64,000 nt of DNA from Halomonas sp. (GTDB taxonomy: Bacteria; Pseudomonadota; Gammaproteobacteria; Pseudomonadales; Halomonadaceae), in NCBI RefSeq assembly GCF_020832045.1, contig NZ_JAFIFK010000012.1, forward strand, positions 1-64,000, given 5' to 3'. The notes beneath the pieces are model-generated. The model did not search any database and was not told the DNA's origin. It saw only the letters and a program-made list of their open reading frames with translations. A program made the position numbers and the translations under genes. Positions 33,377-41,692 of this stretch are shown here, one piece after another. The stretch's first letter is position 1; the number at the start of each line of letters is the position of its first letter.

Positions 33377-34468
33377 TTGAGCGCTCTGCTGGACGGCTCG
33401 GGCGTAATCCTGAACGGCGATTCGCCTTGGGACCCGCAGCTCTACCACCCAGACTTCTGCTCGCGCATTCTGCGCCAAGGCTCCTTGGGATTGGGAGAGT
33501 CCTACATGGATGGCTGGTGGGAGTGCGAACGCATCGACGAGCTGGCCTGCCGCCTACTACAGCATGGCCTCGGTGAACGGGCTCGCCCCGCCCCCGATCG
33601 TATCTTGTACCGCCTGCAGGCGGGGCTACTCAATCTGCAGAGCAAGGCCCGCGCCTACATGGTGGGCGAGGCCCACTACGACCTGGGCAACGCTCTCTTC
33701 GAGCGCATGCTCGACCCCACCATGTGTTACTCCTGCGGTTACTGGAAGGAAGCCGAGACGCTCCATGCCGCTCAACTTGCCAAGCTCGAGCTGGCCTGCC
33801 GCAAGCTCGAATTGAGACCTGGCATGCACGTATTGGATATCGGCTGCGGCTGGGGCAGCTTTGCCGAGTATGCAGCGCGGCGGCATGGCGTAACTGTCAC
33901 CGGCATCACCATCTCGCGCGAGCAGGCGGAACTGGCCGGTAAGCGATGTGCCGGCCTGCCAGTGGAGATAGAATTGAAAGATTATCGCGAGCTGAACGGA
34001 TGCTACGATCGCATCGTCTCCATCGGCATGTTCGAGCATGTCGGTCATCGCAACTATGGCACCTTCTTCAAGACCGTGGAGAGCCTGCTGTGGGACGATG
34101 GTCTTTTTCTGCTGCACACCATCGGCTCGAACGGTTCGGAGATCAGTGTCGACCCCTGGATCGACCGCTACATCTTTCCCAATGGAGTCCTGCCGTCGGC
34201 ACGTCACATCGCCGATGCCAGCGAAGACTTGCTGTTGCTGGAGGATTGGCACAACTTCGGCCCGGACTATGACAGGACACTCATGGCCTGGCGTGACAAC
34301 CTCGAGGCCCATTGGCACGAGTTGTCCGATCGCTACAGTGAGCGCTTCAAGCGCATGTTCCGCTACTACTTATTGGTATGTGCCGGTGCCTTCCGAGCCA
34401 GAGATCTGCAGCTCTGGCAGGTGGTATTCTCGCGTGGCCGAGCCAGGCGCTACGACGCTTTCCGATGA
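33377..34468 (+). CDS. cfa: Cyclopropane-fatty-acyl-phospholipid synthase (5' end uncertain, possible frameshift)
   Basis: 363 aa from a TTG at 33377. SAM-binding VLDIGCGWGSFAEYAARRHG, DLGNALFERMLDPTMCYSCGYW and the FEHVGHRNYGTFF active-site region identify Cfa, which methylenates unsaturated acyl chains of membrane lipids. The protein is about 19 residues shorter at the N-terminus than E. coli Cfa, and the TTG has no good Shine-Dalgarno. An ATG at 33316 preceded by GGGAGG (6 nt) stands at the expected distance but in another frame. The Cfa frame itself stops upstream at 33323. This is either a real frameshift/sequence error between 33320 and 33377, or an unusual start. Confidence 0.88.
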   Translation: MSALLDGSGVILNGDSPWDPQLYHPDFCSRILRQGSLGLGESYMDGWWECERIDELACRLLQHGLGERARPAPDRILYRLQAGLLNLQSKARAYMVGEAHYDLGNALFERMLDPTMCYSCGYWKEAETLHAAQLAKLELACRKLELRPGMHVLDIGCGWGSFAEYAARRHGVTVTGITISREQAELAGKRCAGLPVEIELKDYRELNGCYDRIVSIGMFEHVGHRNYGTFFKTVESLLWDDGLFLLHTIGSNGSEISVDPWIDRYIFPNGVLPSARHIADASEDLLLLEDWHNFGPDYDRTLMAWRDNLEAHWHELSDRYSERFKRMFRYYLLVCAGAFRARDLQLWQVVFSRGRARRYDAFR

Positions 34469-34694
34469 GTGCAGTTAGATTTTGTAGTAGCGAGCTTACA
34501 CGCTATGTAGCAAATTTCGTACGCCTACTAACAGATGCTTTACTCACTGTTACATCGTATATTAGGTCCTCGTCAAAACGGCTCTCCCAGGGGCAGATGC
34601 TTTATAAAACCTGCGCTTCCGGGCCACTTCCCTGAGCCGTTACACCAAACAGCCGTTTGCACCTGCACATAGCAGGGTATGAAGGGACACCCGC

Positions 34695-35603
34695 ATGACT
34701 GAAAACAACGCCATGACGGGTGGGGGTCTGAACGAGCCAATCGGTATGCGCGACTTCGCCGACCGTCTGCCTGGCGTCATATTTCAGTTTCATCGTGACC
34801 ATAACGGCCACATGCACTTCCCCTACCTGGCCGGAAGCGGTACCGGCCTCTCTGGTGTCGACCGAAAAGACCTGAATCAGGACGCTCGTCACATGCTCGA
34901 CCGCCTGGACAAGGAGGACTACCCGCGCGTGATGGCTGCCATAGAGCGCTCGGCACGCTGGGGGGTTCCTATTGCCACCAAGTTTCGCCTACGCTTGTCG
35001 AACCGTCGTAGTCGCTGGGTTGCGCTGCGCGCTCAACCTGAGGAATCGCCCACTGGCGTGCTCTGGCACGGCCTCATGATCGACATCACCGAGCAGATGG
35101 CCGAAGAGGCGAGACTGCGCAAGCTCTCGGATACCGATGATTTGACCGGCCTGGCCAACCGACGACGCTTGATGAAGCGCCTGGATGAGGAAATCGCCAA
35201 GTGCAACCGGCATGCCAGCCCGCTATCGCTGATGCTGATTGACCTGGACCACTTCAAGCGCGTCAACGACACCTGGGGGCACCTTCAAGGCGACCAGGTC
35301 CTGACCGAGTTCGCCACCCTCTGCCACGAGCTGTTGCGCGACGAGGACGTCATCGGACGGCTAGGCGGCGAAGAGTTCGCCGTGGTGCTACCCTTGACAC
35401 CGATGGTCGCCAGCTATCCTTTGGCCGAGCGCCTGCGCTGTGCGATAGCCGACTACGATTTCGGTATCGCTTCAGGACAGCTCACGGCCAGCATTGGTCT
35501 CGCCGAGTATCGCCTGGGAGAACCGAGAGACGCCTTGATCGACAGAGCCGACCGCAGCCTCTACGCGGCCAAGAACCAAGGGCGCAATCGAGTGGTCAGG
35601 TGA
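34695..35603 (+). CDS. PAS-GGDEF diguanylate cyclase, cytoplasmic
   Basis: 302 aa with no membrane segment. PAS-like N-terminal domain (about 20-135, [12 protein letters not shown] ... [10 protein letters not shown]), then GGDEF domain (about 145-302) with [26 protein letters not shown] and an intact GGEEF (224-228). RDED upstream is the product-inhibition I-site. Predicted active c-di-GMP synthesis under control of a soluble sensor. It is unlike the two flagellar-linked GGDEF proteins: there is no sigma-28 site, and its stop overlaps the first possible start of phhB, so it is transcribed with phhB-phhC. The preceding 226 nt are AT-richer than average and hold no gene. Confidence 0.9.
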   Translation: MTENNAMTGGGLNEPIGMRDFADRLPGVIFQFHRDHNGHMHFPYLAGSGTGLSGVDRKDLNQDARHMLDRLDKEDYPRVMAAIERSARWGVPIATKFRLRLSNRRSRWVALRAQPEESPTGVLWHGLMIDITEQMAEEARLRKLSDTDDLTGLANRRRLMKRLDEEIAKCNRHASPLSLMLIDLDHFKRVNDTWGHLQGDQVLTEFATLCHELLRDEDVIGRLGGEEFAVVLPLTPMVASYPLAERLRCAIADYDFGIASGQLTASIGLAEYRLGEPRDALIDRADRSLYAAKNQGRNRVVR

Positions 35604-35620
35604 ACGAAGGAGGAGCCATC

Positions 35621-35956
35621 TTGAAGCTATCTCGACAGCCCTGTGAAGCCTGCCGCCACCAAGCTCCCACGGTCTCGGAAGCCGAAATCAGGCTGTTCAA
35701 GCCAGAGGTTCCCGAGTGGCAGATTGTCGAGCGCAATGGCATCATGCAACTTGAGCGGGCCTTCAGCTTCACCGATTTTCGCCAGGCCTTGGTCTTCACC
35801 AATCGCGTGGGAGAAATCGCCGAGGCAGCGGGCCACCACCCCACCCTACGGACCGAATGGGGCAGGGTCACCGTGAACTGGTGGACCCACAAGATCAACG
35901 GCCTGCATCGCAACGACTTCATTCTTGCCGCTAGAACCGACGAGGTAGCGAAATAA
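35621..35956 (+). CDS. phhB: PhhB, pterin-4a-carbinolamine dehydratase
   Basis: 111 aa from a TTG at 35621 with AAGGAGGAG just upstream. A GTG at 35600 is in frame, but this Shine-Dalgarno lies downstream of it. The signature [29 protein letters not shown] is that of carbinolamine dehydratases, which regenerate tetrahydrobiopterin-type cofactor in phenylalanine hydroxylation. It is adjacent to the aromatic aminotransferase as in pseudomonad phhABC, but no phhA (hydroxylase) is next to it here. It lies one base from phhC. Confidence 0.92.
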   Translation: MKLSRQPCEACRHQAPTVSEAEIRLFKPEVPEWQIVERNGIMQLERAFSFTDFRQALVFTNRVGEIAEAAGHHPTLRTEWGRVTVNWWTHKINGLHRNDFILAARTDEVAK

Positions 35957-37144
35957 ATGTTCGAACATATTGAGCGGGTCCCCGGGGACGCCATCCTCGG
36001 CCTGATCGAAGCCTTCAAGAAGGACACCAATCCTCAGAAGGTCGATCTCGGCGTGGGTGTCTACAAAGACGCCCAAGGCAACACCCCGGTGATGCGAGCC
36101 GTCAAGGAAGCCGAGGCCCTGCTGCTCAAGAACGAAACCACCAAGACCTACATCGGCTCCCACGGGGCTCCGCAGTACGGCGAAGTGGTGCTACCCATGG
36201 TACTTGGCGAAGCATCGCCCGTACTCGCCGCCAAGCGTGCCAGCGCCACCCAGGCCCCGGGCGGCACCGGTGCACTGAGACTGGCTGCCGACTTCATCAG
36301 CGCCCAACTTCCGGGCAAGGGGATCTGGGTCAGCGATCCCACCTGGCCGAACCATCACGGCATCTTTACCGCTGCCGGCATCGAGCTGCACAAGTATCCT
36401 TATGTCGATGCCGAAAATCGCCTCGATTTCGAGGGAATGCTGTCGGCGGTCAAGCAGATTCCCTCCGGCGACGTCATCGTGCTGCACGCCTGTTGCCACA
36501 ACCCCACCGGCTTCGATCTCGACCGCACGCAATGGCAGCAGATTCTCGAGGTGGTACGCGAGCGCAGCCTGCTCCCGCTCATCGACTTCGCTTACCAGGG
36601 CTTCGGTGAAGGCCTCGACGAAGACGCCTATGGCGTGCGATTGATGGCCGAGAACCTCGACGAGGTGATCATCACCAGTTCGTGCTCGAAGAACTTCGGC
36701 ATCTACTGTGAGCGCACGGGCTGCCTGATCATGGTGGCGAAGAACAGCGAGCAGATGGAGAACGTACGCTCTCAGGTTGCCATCGTGGCGCGCGAGAACT
36801 ACTCCAATCCGCCGGCCCACGGTGGCGCCATCGTCAGTGAGATCCTCCACTCGGCCGAGCTGGCCGCCATCTGGCGCGAGGAACTCACCGAAATGCGCGA
36901 TCGCATCAATACCCTGCGGCGCGACTTCGTCGAATCTCTCAAGCCTTACGGCCTCGACCAGAAGTATGCTTGCGTGGCCGAACAGCGCGGCATGTTCTCC
37001 TATACGGGGCTCAAGCCCGAGCAGGTCGACCGCTTGCGTGACGAATTCGGCATCTACATGGTGCGTTCAGGCCGCGCCAACGTAGCCGGTTTCTCGCATG
37101 AGAACCTGCCCTACCTGGCCAAGGCCATCGCGGCAGTCAACTAG
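35957..37144 (+). CDS. phhC: Aromatic amino acid aminotransferase (PhhC/TyrB/AspC family)
   Basis: 395 aa, class I PLP aminotransferase. Substrate and cofactor sites: DLGVGVYKDAQGNTPV, SDPTWPNHHGIF, HACCHNPTGFDL, the PLP-binding lysine in SSCSKNFGIYCERTG, and the C-terminal GRANVAGF arginine. It could act on aromatic amino acids or aspartate. The immediate phhB partner favours the aromatic role (tyrosine/phenylalanine breakdown). The gene ends before a GC-rich hairpin (37159-37179). Confidence 0.9.
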   Translation: MFEHIERVPGDAILGLIEAFKKDTNPQKVDLGVGVYKDAQGNTPVMRAVKEAEALLLKNETTKTYIGSHGAPQYGEVVLPMVLGEASPVLAAKRASATQAPGGTGALRLAADFISAQLPGKGIWVSDPTWPNHHGIFTAAGIELHKYPYVDAENRLDFEGMLSAVKQIPSGDVIVLHACCHNPTGFDLDRTQWQQILEVVRERSLLPLIDFAYQGFGEGLDEDAYGVRLMAENLDEVIITSSCSKNFGIYCERTGCLIMVAKNSEQMENVRSQVAIVARENYSNPPAHGGAIVSEILHSAELAAIWREELTEMRDRINTLRRDFVESLKPYGLDQKYACVAEQRGMFSYTGLKPEQVDRLRDEFGIYMVRSGRANVAGFSHENLPYLAKAIAAVN

Positions 37145-37158
37145 ACGCCTGCGTTACT

Positions 37159-37179
37159 GCCCCGGCCGCTGGCCGGGGC
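37159..37179. terminator. GC-rich hairpin between convergent genes
   Basis: GCCCCGGCC-GCT-GGCCGGGGC: a perfect 9-bp stem between the phhC stop (37144) and the Crp/Fnr stop (37188). No U-tract follows on either side, so termination may be weak or Rho-assisted. It could serve both strands. Confidence 0.5.
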
Positions 37180-37187
37180 TTACGGGG

Positions 37188-37946
37188 TCAGTTCAAAGCC
37201 CAGGTTTCAGCGTTATCGAAGAGGGGGCGAATGTTCTCGATCAGATAGCGATCGTCGAACCCTGCCTCCTCTTTCAATGCCTGCAAATCCGGCATGGTTA
37301 CGACATGGCGGTCGCGAAACACCAAACCATCCTCGCTCAGCGAGGAGAAGGTACGACTGATGTGTACCGGACTAAGGCCCAGTATATCCGCCAATATCTC
37401 TTGAGACAGCGGCAAGCGTAAACTCTCGCTTCCGTTGGCCTCGGTCTGTCTGAGTCGCTGGAACATCTCCAGCAAGAAGTGGGCCACTTTCTGGCGAGCG
37501 CTGCGGCGTGCCAGGTTGACCATACGCTCGGTGAGAATCACCTGCTGACGGCTGGCAATGGCGAACAGAATGGATGTCAGCATGTAGGATTTGCGGAAAA
37601 TGGCCGTGAGGTTGCAGTGGGGAAAGAAGCAGACCTCTCCATCCTCCACCATTTGCACGCCGGCCAGACGCTGTGAGAAGGCAAACTCACGCAGACCGAT
37701 GATGTCACCCGGCAGATAGATATCCAGAATCTGTCGGGTACCGTTTTCAAGGTTGCGATAAGAGAAGGCCCAGCCCGCCTTCAGAGTACAGAACTCGTGA
37801 GCATCCGCGTGCTCCTCCCACAGCACGGTGCCGGCTCTCACTGGCGTGGTACCATCCTCCAGCTCTGCCAGTAACGCCTTGTCGTCGTCCGATAGCGCAC
37901 TGAAGAAACTGAAGTGGCGGACGATACAGCTCTCATGTGAGCTCAT
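37188..37946 (-). CDS. Crp/Fnr-family transcription regulator (second copy)
   Basis: 252 aa. Cyclic-nucleotide-type domain (about 15-130, LWEEHADAHEFCTLKAGWAFSYRNLENGTRQILDIYLPGDIIGL) and winged HTH (about 150-225, LPLSQEILADILGLSPVHISRTFSSLSEDGL). Cysteines are present at 7 and 53, but the FNR CxxC-type cluster is missing. It is divergent from the permease gene, with a TTGAC-N6-GTCAA dyad between them that it may bind. It is only distantly similar to the copy at 22630-23412. Confidence 0.88.
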   Translation of the reverse strand: MSSHESCIVRHFSFFSALSDDDKALLAELEDGTTPVRAGTVLWEEHADAHEFCTLKAGWAFSYRNLENGTRQILDIYLPGDIIGLREFAFSQRLAGVQMVEDGEVCFFPHCNLTAIFRKSYMLTSILFAIASRQQVILTERMVNLARRSARQKVAHFLLEMFQRLRQTEANGSESLRLPLSQEILADILGLSPVHISRTFSSLSEDGLVFRDRHVVTMPDLQALKEEAGFDDRYLIENIRPLFDNAETWALN

Positions 37947-38026
37947 CGCTAACTCCTTTCGACAAGAAACGAAAGTTTAGATTAAACGCGGCTGAAACGA
38001 TTTGATCAGCATGCGACAAAGGCAGT

Positions 38027-38044
38027 CTTGACCAATCAGTCAAG
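38027..38044. promoter_or_regulatory. Dyad operator candidate CTTGAC-N6-GTCAAG
   Basis: A perfect 6-bp inverted repeat with a 6-nt spacer, the geometry of Crp/Fnr-family sites (Crp TGTGA-N6-TCACA; Dnr/Fnr half-sites TTGAC/TTGAT). It lies midway between the divergent Crp/Fnr gene and the permease. It is centred about 46 nt before a start predicted from the TTGTATACAA palindrome/-10 at 38067-38076. Confidence 0.5.
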
Positions 38045-38097
38045 CCAAAGTCACACTGGACCTGCCTTGTATACAAACCCAACACAAGAGGCTCATC

Positions 38098-39630
38098 ATG
38101 GCGGCTTCCCCTGTGCACTACCCGTGGTACAAGAAGGAGGACACCGATGCCTTCTTCGCCCTGTTCCAGAACAACATCGCTAACTTCGTCATTATTGCCA
38201 TCACCATGCTTGGCATGGGGTTCCCCGCTTCCATCGTCTTCGGTCAGGTACTTCCCGGTGCTGCCGTCGCCGTAATGGTGGGCAATTTCTATTATGCCTG
38301 GAGCGCGGCCCGCCTGGCACGCAAGGAAAACCGTGCCGACGTCACGGCACTCTCCTACGGCATCTCGACCCCTGTGATGTTCGTCTTTCTTTTCGGGGTC
38401 CTGCTGCCAGCCAAGCAGCTGACTGGCGATGCCGAGCTGGCCTGGAAGGTCGCGGTGGCCGCCTGCTTCATCAGCGGTGCCATCGAGGCCGCCGTCAGTC
38501 TCATCGGTCGCTGGGTGCAGTATCACCTTCCGCGTGCCGCGATGCTCGGCGCCGTGGCGGGTGTCGCCCTGACTTTTATTGCCGGCGAAATGCTGTTCAA
38601 GAGCCTCGAAATGCCGGTGATCGGGCTACTGGTACTGGCGATCATCATCGTCGGCCTGGTAGCTCGCGTCACCATGCCGTTTCGCCTGCCCACCTCACTG
38701 TTTGCCATCGTCATCGGCACCGCCATGGCATACCTGATTGGCGATGCCGGCGGCGAGCGATTCAGCGATGCTTTCACCCACTTGGGGTTCTACCCGCTGC
38801 TGCCGAACATGGCCTGGCTCGAAGGCCTAGGGCTGCTGTTTACCGGCATGCTGGCGGTGCTGACGGTCGTGCTGCCGATCACGCTGTACAACGCCATCGA
38901 GACCATGAACAACGTCGAAGCGATGGAGGCCGCTGGCGATAAATATGACGTCCGCGAGTGTCAGGCCGTGGATGGGGCAGGCACTATGCTGGGCGCCCTG
39001 TTTGGCGGCGTCTTTCCCACGACCGTGTACATTGCCACGGTGGGTGCCAAGTGGATGGGAGCGGGCAGAGGCTACAGCATCCTCAATGGTGCGGTCTACG
39101 CACTGGCCACCATGTTCGGCTTGATAGCCGCACTGGCTGCCATCATTCCGGTCTCCGTAGTGGCCCCTATCCTGGTGTTCGTCGGAATGTCGATGATCGC
39201 CACTGCCTTTCAGAGCAATGATACCCGCTACTACCCTGCCGTTGCCCTCGCCATGCTGCCCTACTTCGCCAACTACCTCATGACGCGTTTCAACAACGCG
39301 GCGGGAGAAACGGTTGCAGGTATATCGTCCGGTATCGTGCCGCTAGGTCAGGGGGCCATGTTCATGGCCATTCTCATCGGTGCCATGACGGTCTCGGTCA
39401 TCGACCACCAGTTCCGCCGCGCCGCGGCGTTTGCCGGGGTGGCGGCCGCCTTCTCCTTCGTCGGCCTGATGCATGCGCCCCAAATGGCCTTCAATGCTGC
39501 CTGGGACTTCACTCTGGGCTACCTGGTGATGGGGGTGCTGTTCCTCTACTTCGCCTGGCAGCAGGAACGGCTTGCCGCCCCGCACACAGGAAGCTCACAG
39601 CCTGTGCAAGCTCCACCACCTGCCGACTGA
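38098..39630 (+). CDS. NCS2/AzgA-type nucleobase permease
   Basis: 510 aa, 12-14 hydrophobic segments. QNNIANFVIIAITMLGMGFPASIVFGQVLPGAAVAVMVGNFYYAW, ALSYGISTPVMFVFLFGVLLP and GGVFPTTVYIATVGAKWMGAGRGYSILNGAVYAL resemble the xanthine/uracil/adenine permease superfamily, with the two re-entrant substrate strands. The exact substrate (purine, pyrimidine or another base) cannot be assigned. AGAGG lies 6 nt before the ATG. It is divergent from a Crp/Fnr regulator and terminated by the hairpin at 39657-39690. Confidence 0.85.
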   Translation: MAASPVHYPWYKKEDTDAFFALFQNNIANFVIIAITMLGMGFPASIVFGQVLPGAAVAVMVGNFYYAWSAARLARKENRADVTALSYGISTPVMFVFLFGVLLPAKQLTGDAELAWKVAVAACFISGAIEAAVSLIGRWVQYHLPRAAMLGAVAGVALTFIAGEMLFKSLEMPVIGLLVLAIIIVGLVARVTMPFRLPTSLFAIVIGTAMAYLIGDAGGERFSDAFTHLGFYPLLPNMAWLEGLGLLFTGMLAVLTVVLPITLYNAIETMNNVEAMEAAGDKYDVRECQAVDGAGTMLGALFGGVFPTTVYIATVGAKWMGAGRGYSILNGAVYALATMFGLIAALAAIIPVSVVAPILVFVGMSMIATAFQSNDTRYYPAVALAMLPYFANYLMTRFNNAAGETVAGISSGIVPLGQGAMFMAILIGAMTVSVIDHQFRRAAAFAGVAAAFSFVGLMHAPQMAFNAAWDFTLGYLVMGVLFLYFAWQQERLAAPHTGSSQPVQAPPPAD

Positions 39631-39656
39631 GACCCCATTCCTCGAGGTTCAGAATC

Positions 39657-39690
39657 GCAAAGGCCCTGTCCGGTGGGACAGGGCCTTTGC
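39657..39690 (+). terminator. Strong terminator of the permease gene
   Basis: GCAAAGGCCCTGTCC (39657-39671) pairs perfectly with GGACAGGGCCTTTGC (39676-39690) around a GGTG loop, a 15-bp stem 27 nt after the permease stop. The A/T ends make it potentially bidirectional, also serving the convergent Spy-like gene. Confidence 0.75.
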
Positions 39691-39761
39691 TTGCAAGGTC
39701 TTCAATCAGCGCGCGGGACACATCGAATTCGCTTGAATCGATGGATCACTGCTGGAGAGAC

Positions 39762-40232
39762 TTATTGCACGGGCTGGGCAGGTTGACCGCCCTGCTCCTG
39801 CATCTGGTTCTGCAGGTCCTGCATCTGCTGCTGCTGCTGGGCGATCGCCTCATCCAACGTCTGGCGCTGCTCATCGGTGAACACCGACTCGATGCGCGAC
39901 TGGAGCAGCACCGTTTCAGCGGTAATATCACCGGTCAGCTCGCCTAGCCGTGAAGCATCCTGGCGGATGGCGTTCTCATCGAAGTCCGGACCGACATGAT
40001 CACCAAGACGCGCCTGCAGTGCCTGGGCCTCTTGCTCCATCGGCGCCAGCTGACGCTCGGCCTCGTCCAGCATGCCCCGGATCTCCTGCTGCTGATTCTC
40101 GTCCAGATCGAGCAACTGATTCAGCTGGTCGACCTGGTCGCCCTGCGGCGGAGCCTGCATCTGCTGAGCGGCTGCAGCGCCGGCAATACCCAGGGTCAGC
40201 GCGATCGTTGCTACAAATTTGGTGAGCTTCAT
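39762..40232 (-). CDS. Periplasmic Spy/CpxP-like protein
   Basis: 156 aa. Cleavable signal peptide (MKLTKFVATIALTLGIAGAAAAQQ, cleavage after AAAA). The mature part is helical and rich in Gln and Glu, with LDLDENQQQEIRGMLDEAE and RIESVFTDEQRQTLDEA, two LTxxQ-like repeats of the Spy/CpxP/CnrX superfamily of envelope-stress chaperones. The C-terminus is Gln-rich (QQQQQMQDLQNQMQEQGGQ). Function is inferred only from fold and signal. Confidence 0.75.
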   Translation of the reverse strand: MKLTKFVATIALTLGIAGAAAAQQMQAPPQGDQVDQLNQLLDLDENQQQEIRGMLDEAERQLAPMEQEAQALQARLGDHVGPDFDENAIRQDASRLGELTGDITAETVLLQSRIESVFTDEQRQTLDEAIAQQQQQMQDLQNQMQEQGGQPAQPVQ

Positions 40233-40315
40233 TACCTACTCCATTCCATCAGAGTTGCTTTCATGGCCCGAACCGATCGAACCACTACGTCTTTACCCTG
40301 ACAGCACATCGAGCC

Positions 40316-41692
40316 TCAGGTTCGCTCACGGGCTGAAAGAATTTCCTCGCCGCGTGCCCGATTTACCGTATTCGCCAGCAGTCGGCGTACCAAATGCCAG
40401 GCCACCACCCCGGCCAACACGTTGCCTATCGCTGCCCCCAGAGCGAGCCCAGGCAGGCCGCCCAGCCAGGCGCCCAGCCCGAGACATGGCAGATAGCAGA
40501 GGAACAGTCGTGCCGCCGAGAGCAGCATGGCGCGAAGTGGCCAACCCAGCGCATTACCTGCCGAAACCACCAACATGCACACCCCCAGGGCGGCATAACT
40601 GGGCAACAGGAACCGAATCAACAAGGTCAGATCGTCGCGCACCTCGGGGCTGCCGGCCAGCAGCTGAGCGACCCACGGCGCCAATAGTGCCAACAACAGA
40701 CCAAGCCCTAACTGCCAAACCACGACGACCCGCAGCGCCAGACTGACAAGGCTGCGCACCTGAGTCCAATCGCCCGAACCGTAGCATCGCCCCAGCCAGG
40801 GCGGGAGCGACATGGTCATGGCCAGCACCACTACCAGCGCCAAGGTCTCCAGCCGGCTAGCCAGGCCCCAGGCAGCGACAGACGACTCCCCCATCCTTGC
40901 CACCACCGCAATGGCGAGCATCGCCGCCAACGGGGGCATCAGCTGGCTGACCATGGCCGGCCCGGCGATGCCGGCGAAGGGGCGTGCGGAATCGGACAGC
41001 TCCTGTCCCAGCCCCTGCGCTGCCAGCCATTTCCGTTTGCGCAGCCGCTTGACGATGATCAGCAGACCTCCACCGAAGGCGATGGCCGTAGCCCATGCCG
41101 CCCCGGGCAAGCCAAGCCCCTCCCAGGGCCCGACGCCGAAAATCAACAGCGGGTCGAGCAGCAGATTGATCAGGCTGGTAAGGACCATCATCTTCCCGGG
41201 AAGGCGCATGTCGCCATGAGCCCGGAACAAGCTGTAAACGAAGTAAAGCAAGGCCCCTAGCCAGGCGGCGAACAGCTGCGGCGCCCAATAGTCACGAATC
41301 AGTGTCAACGTCAGCCCGTCGGCGCCTAGGCGCGAGAAGATCGCCGCCTGGGCCCACCACAGCAACAAGGCCAGCAGACCTATACACACCCCACCGACGA
41401 TCAGCACCAACGAACCCAGGCGGCGCGCTCGGGCCGTCTCGCCGGCGCCAAGCGCACGTGATACCAGCGCGGCAATGGCGATGCCAAGACCTACCTGCAC
41501 GCCGATGATGAGAAAGTTAAGGGGAAACGTGAAGGATTGGGCCGCCAATGGCGCCGTGCCCAGCCGAGCCACGAAGGCACTGTCGACAAGCTGAAAGCTC
41601 AACAGCGCCAGTACTCCGATGGTCATCGGCCAGGTCTGGCGCCACAGCTTACCGCCCAGCGTGGATGCGTCGCGCGAAGAGGACGGTGTCAC
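40316..41692 (-). CDS. MATE-family multidrug/sodium-coupled exporter (DinF-like)
   Basis: 458 aa, 12 membrane segments in two homologous halves. TWPMTIGVLALLSFQLVDSAFVARLGTAPLAAQSFTFPLNF and GVQVGLGIAIAALVSRALGAGE at the start are standard MATE helix 1-2 sequences. SLINLLLDPLLIFGVGPWEGLGLPGAAWATAIA is the conserved mid-protein motif. It would extrude cationic compounds using Na+ or H+. Its start overlaps the stop of the PAS gene (ATGA), so the two are translated together. Confidence 0.93.
   Translation of the reverse strand: MTPSSSRDASTLGGKLWRQTWPMTIGVLALLSFQLVDSAFVARLGTAPLAAQSFTFPLNFLIIGVQVGLGIAIAALVSRALGAGETARARRLGSLVLIVGGVCIGLLALLLWWAQAAIFSRLGADGLTLTLIRDYWAPQLFAAWLGALLYFVYSLFRAHGDMRLPGKMMVLTSLINLLLDPLLIFGVGPWEGLGLPGAAWATAIAFGGGLLIIVKRLRKRKWLAAQGLGQELSDSARPFAGIAGPAMVSQLMPPLAAMLAIAVVARMGESSVAAWGLASRLETLALVVVLAMTMSLPPWLGRCYGSGDWTQVRSLVSLALRVVVVWQLGLGLLLALLAPWVAQLLAGSPEVRDDLTLLIRFLLPSYAALGVCMLVVSAGNALGWPLRAMLLSAARLFLCYLPCLGLGAWLGGLPGLALGAAIGNVLAGVVAWHLVRRLLANTVNRARGEEILSARERT

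Noticed and set aside
33193..33576. A 127-codon frame overlapping the 5' end of cfa
   Set aside because: Past 33377 it is an out-of-frame reading of cfa. Only its internal ATG at 33316 is of interest, as a possible cfa start.
34560..34610. A sigma-28-like pattern before the third diguanylate cyclase
   Set aside because: TCAAAACG ... GGCAGATG matches too few positions (no CGATA core), unlike the four sites near the flagellar genes.
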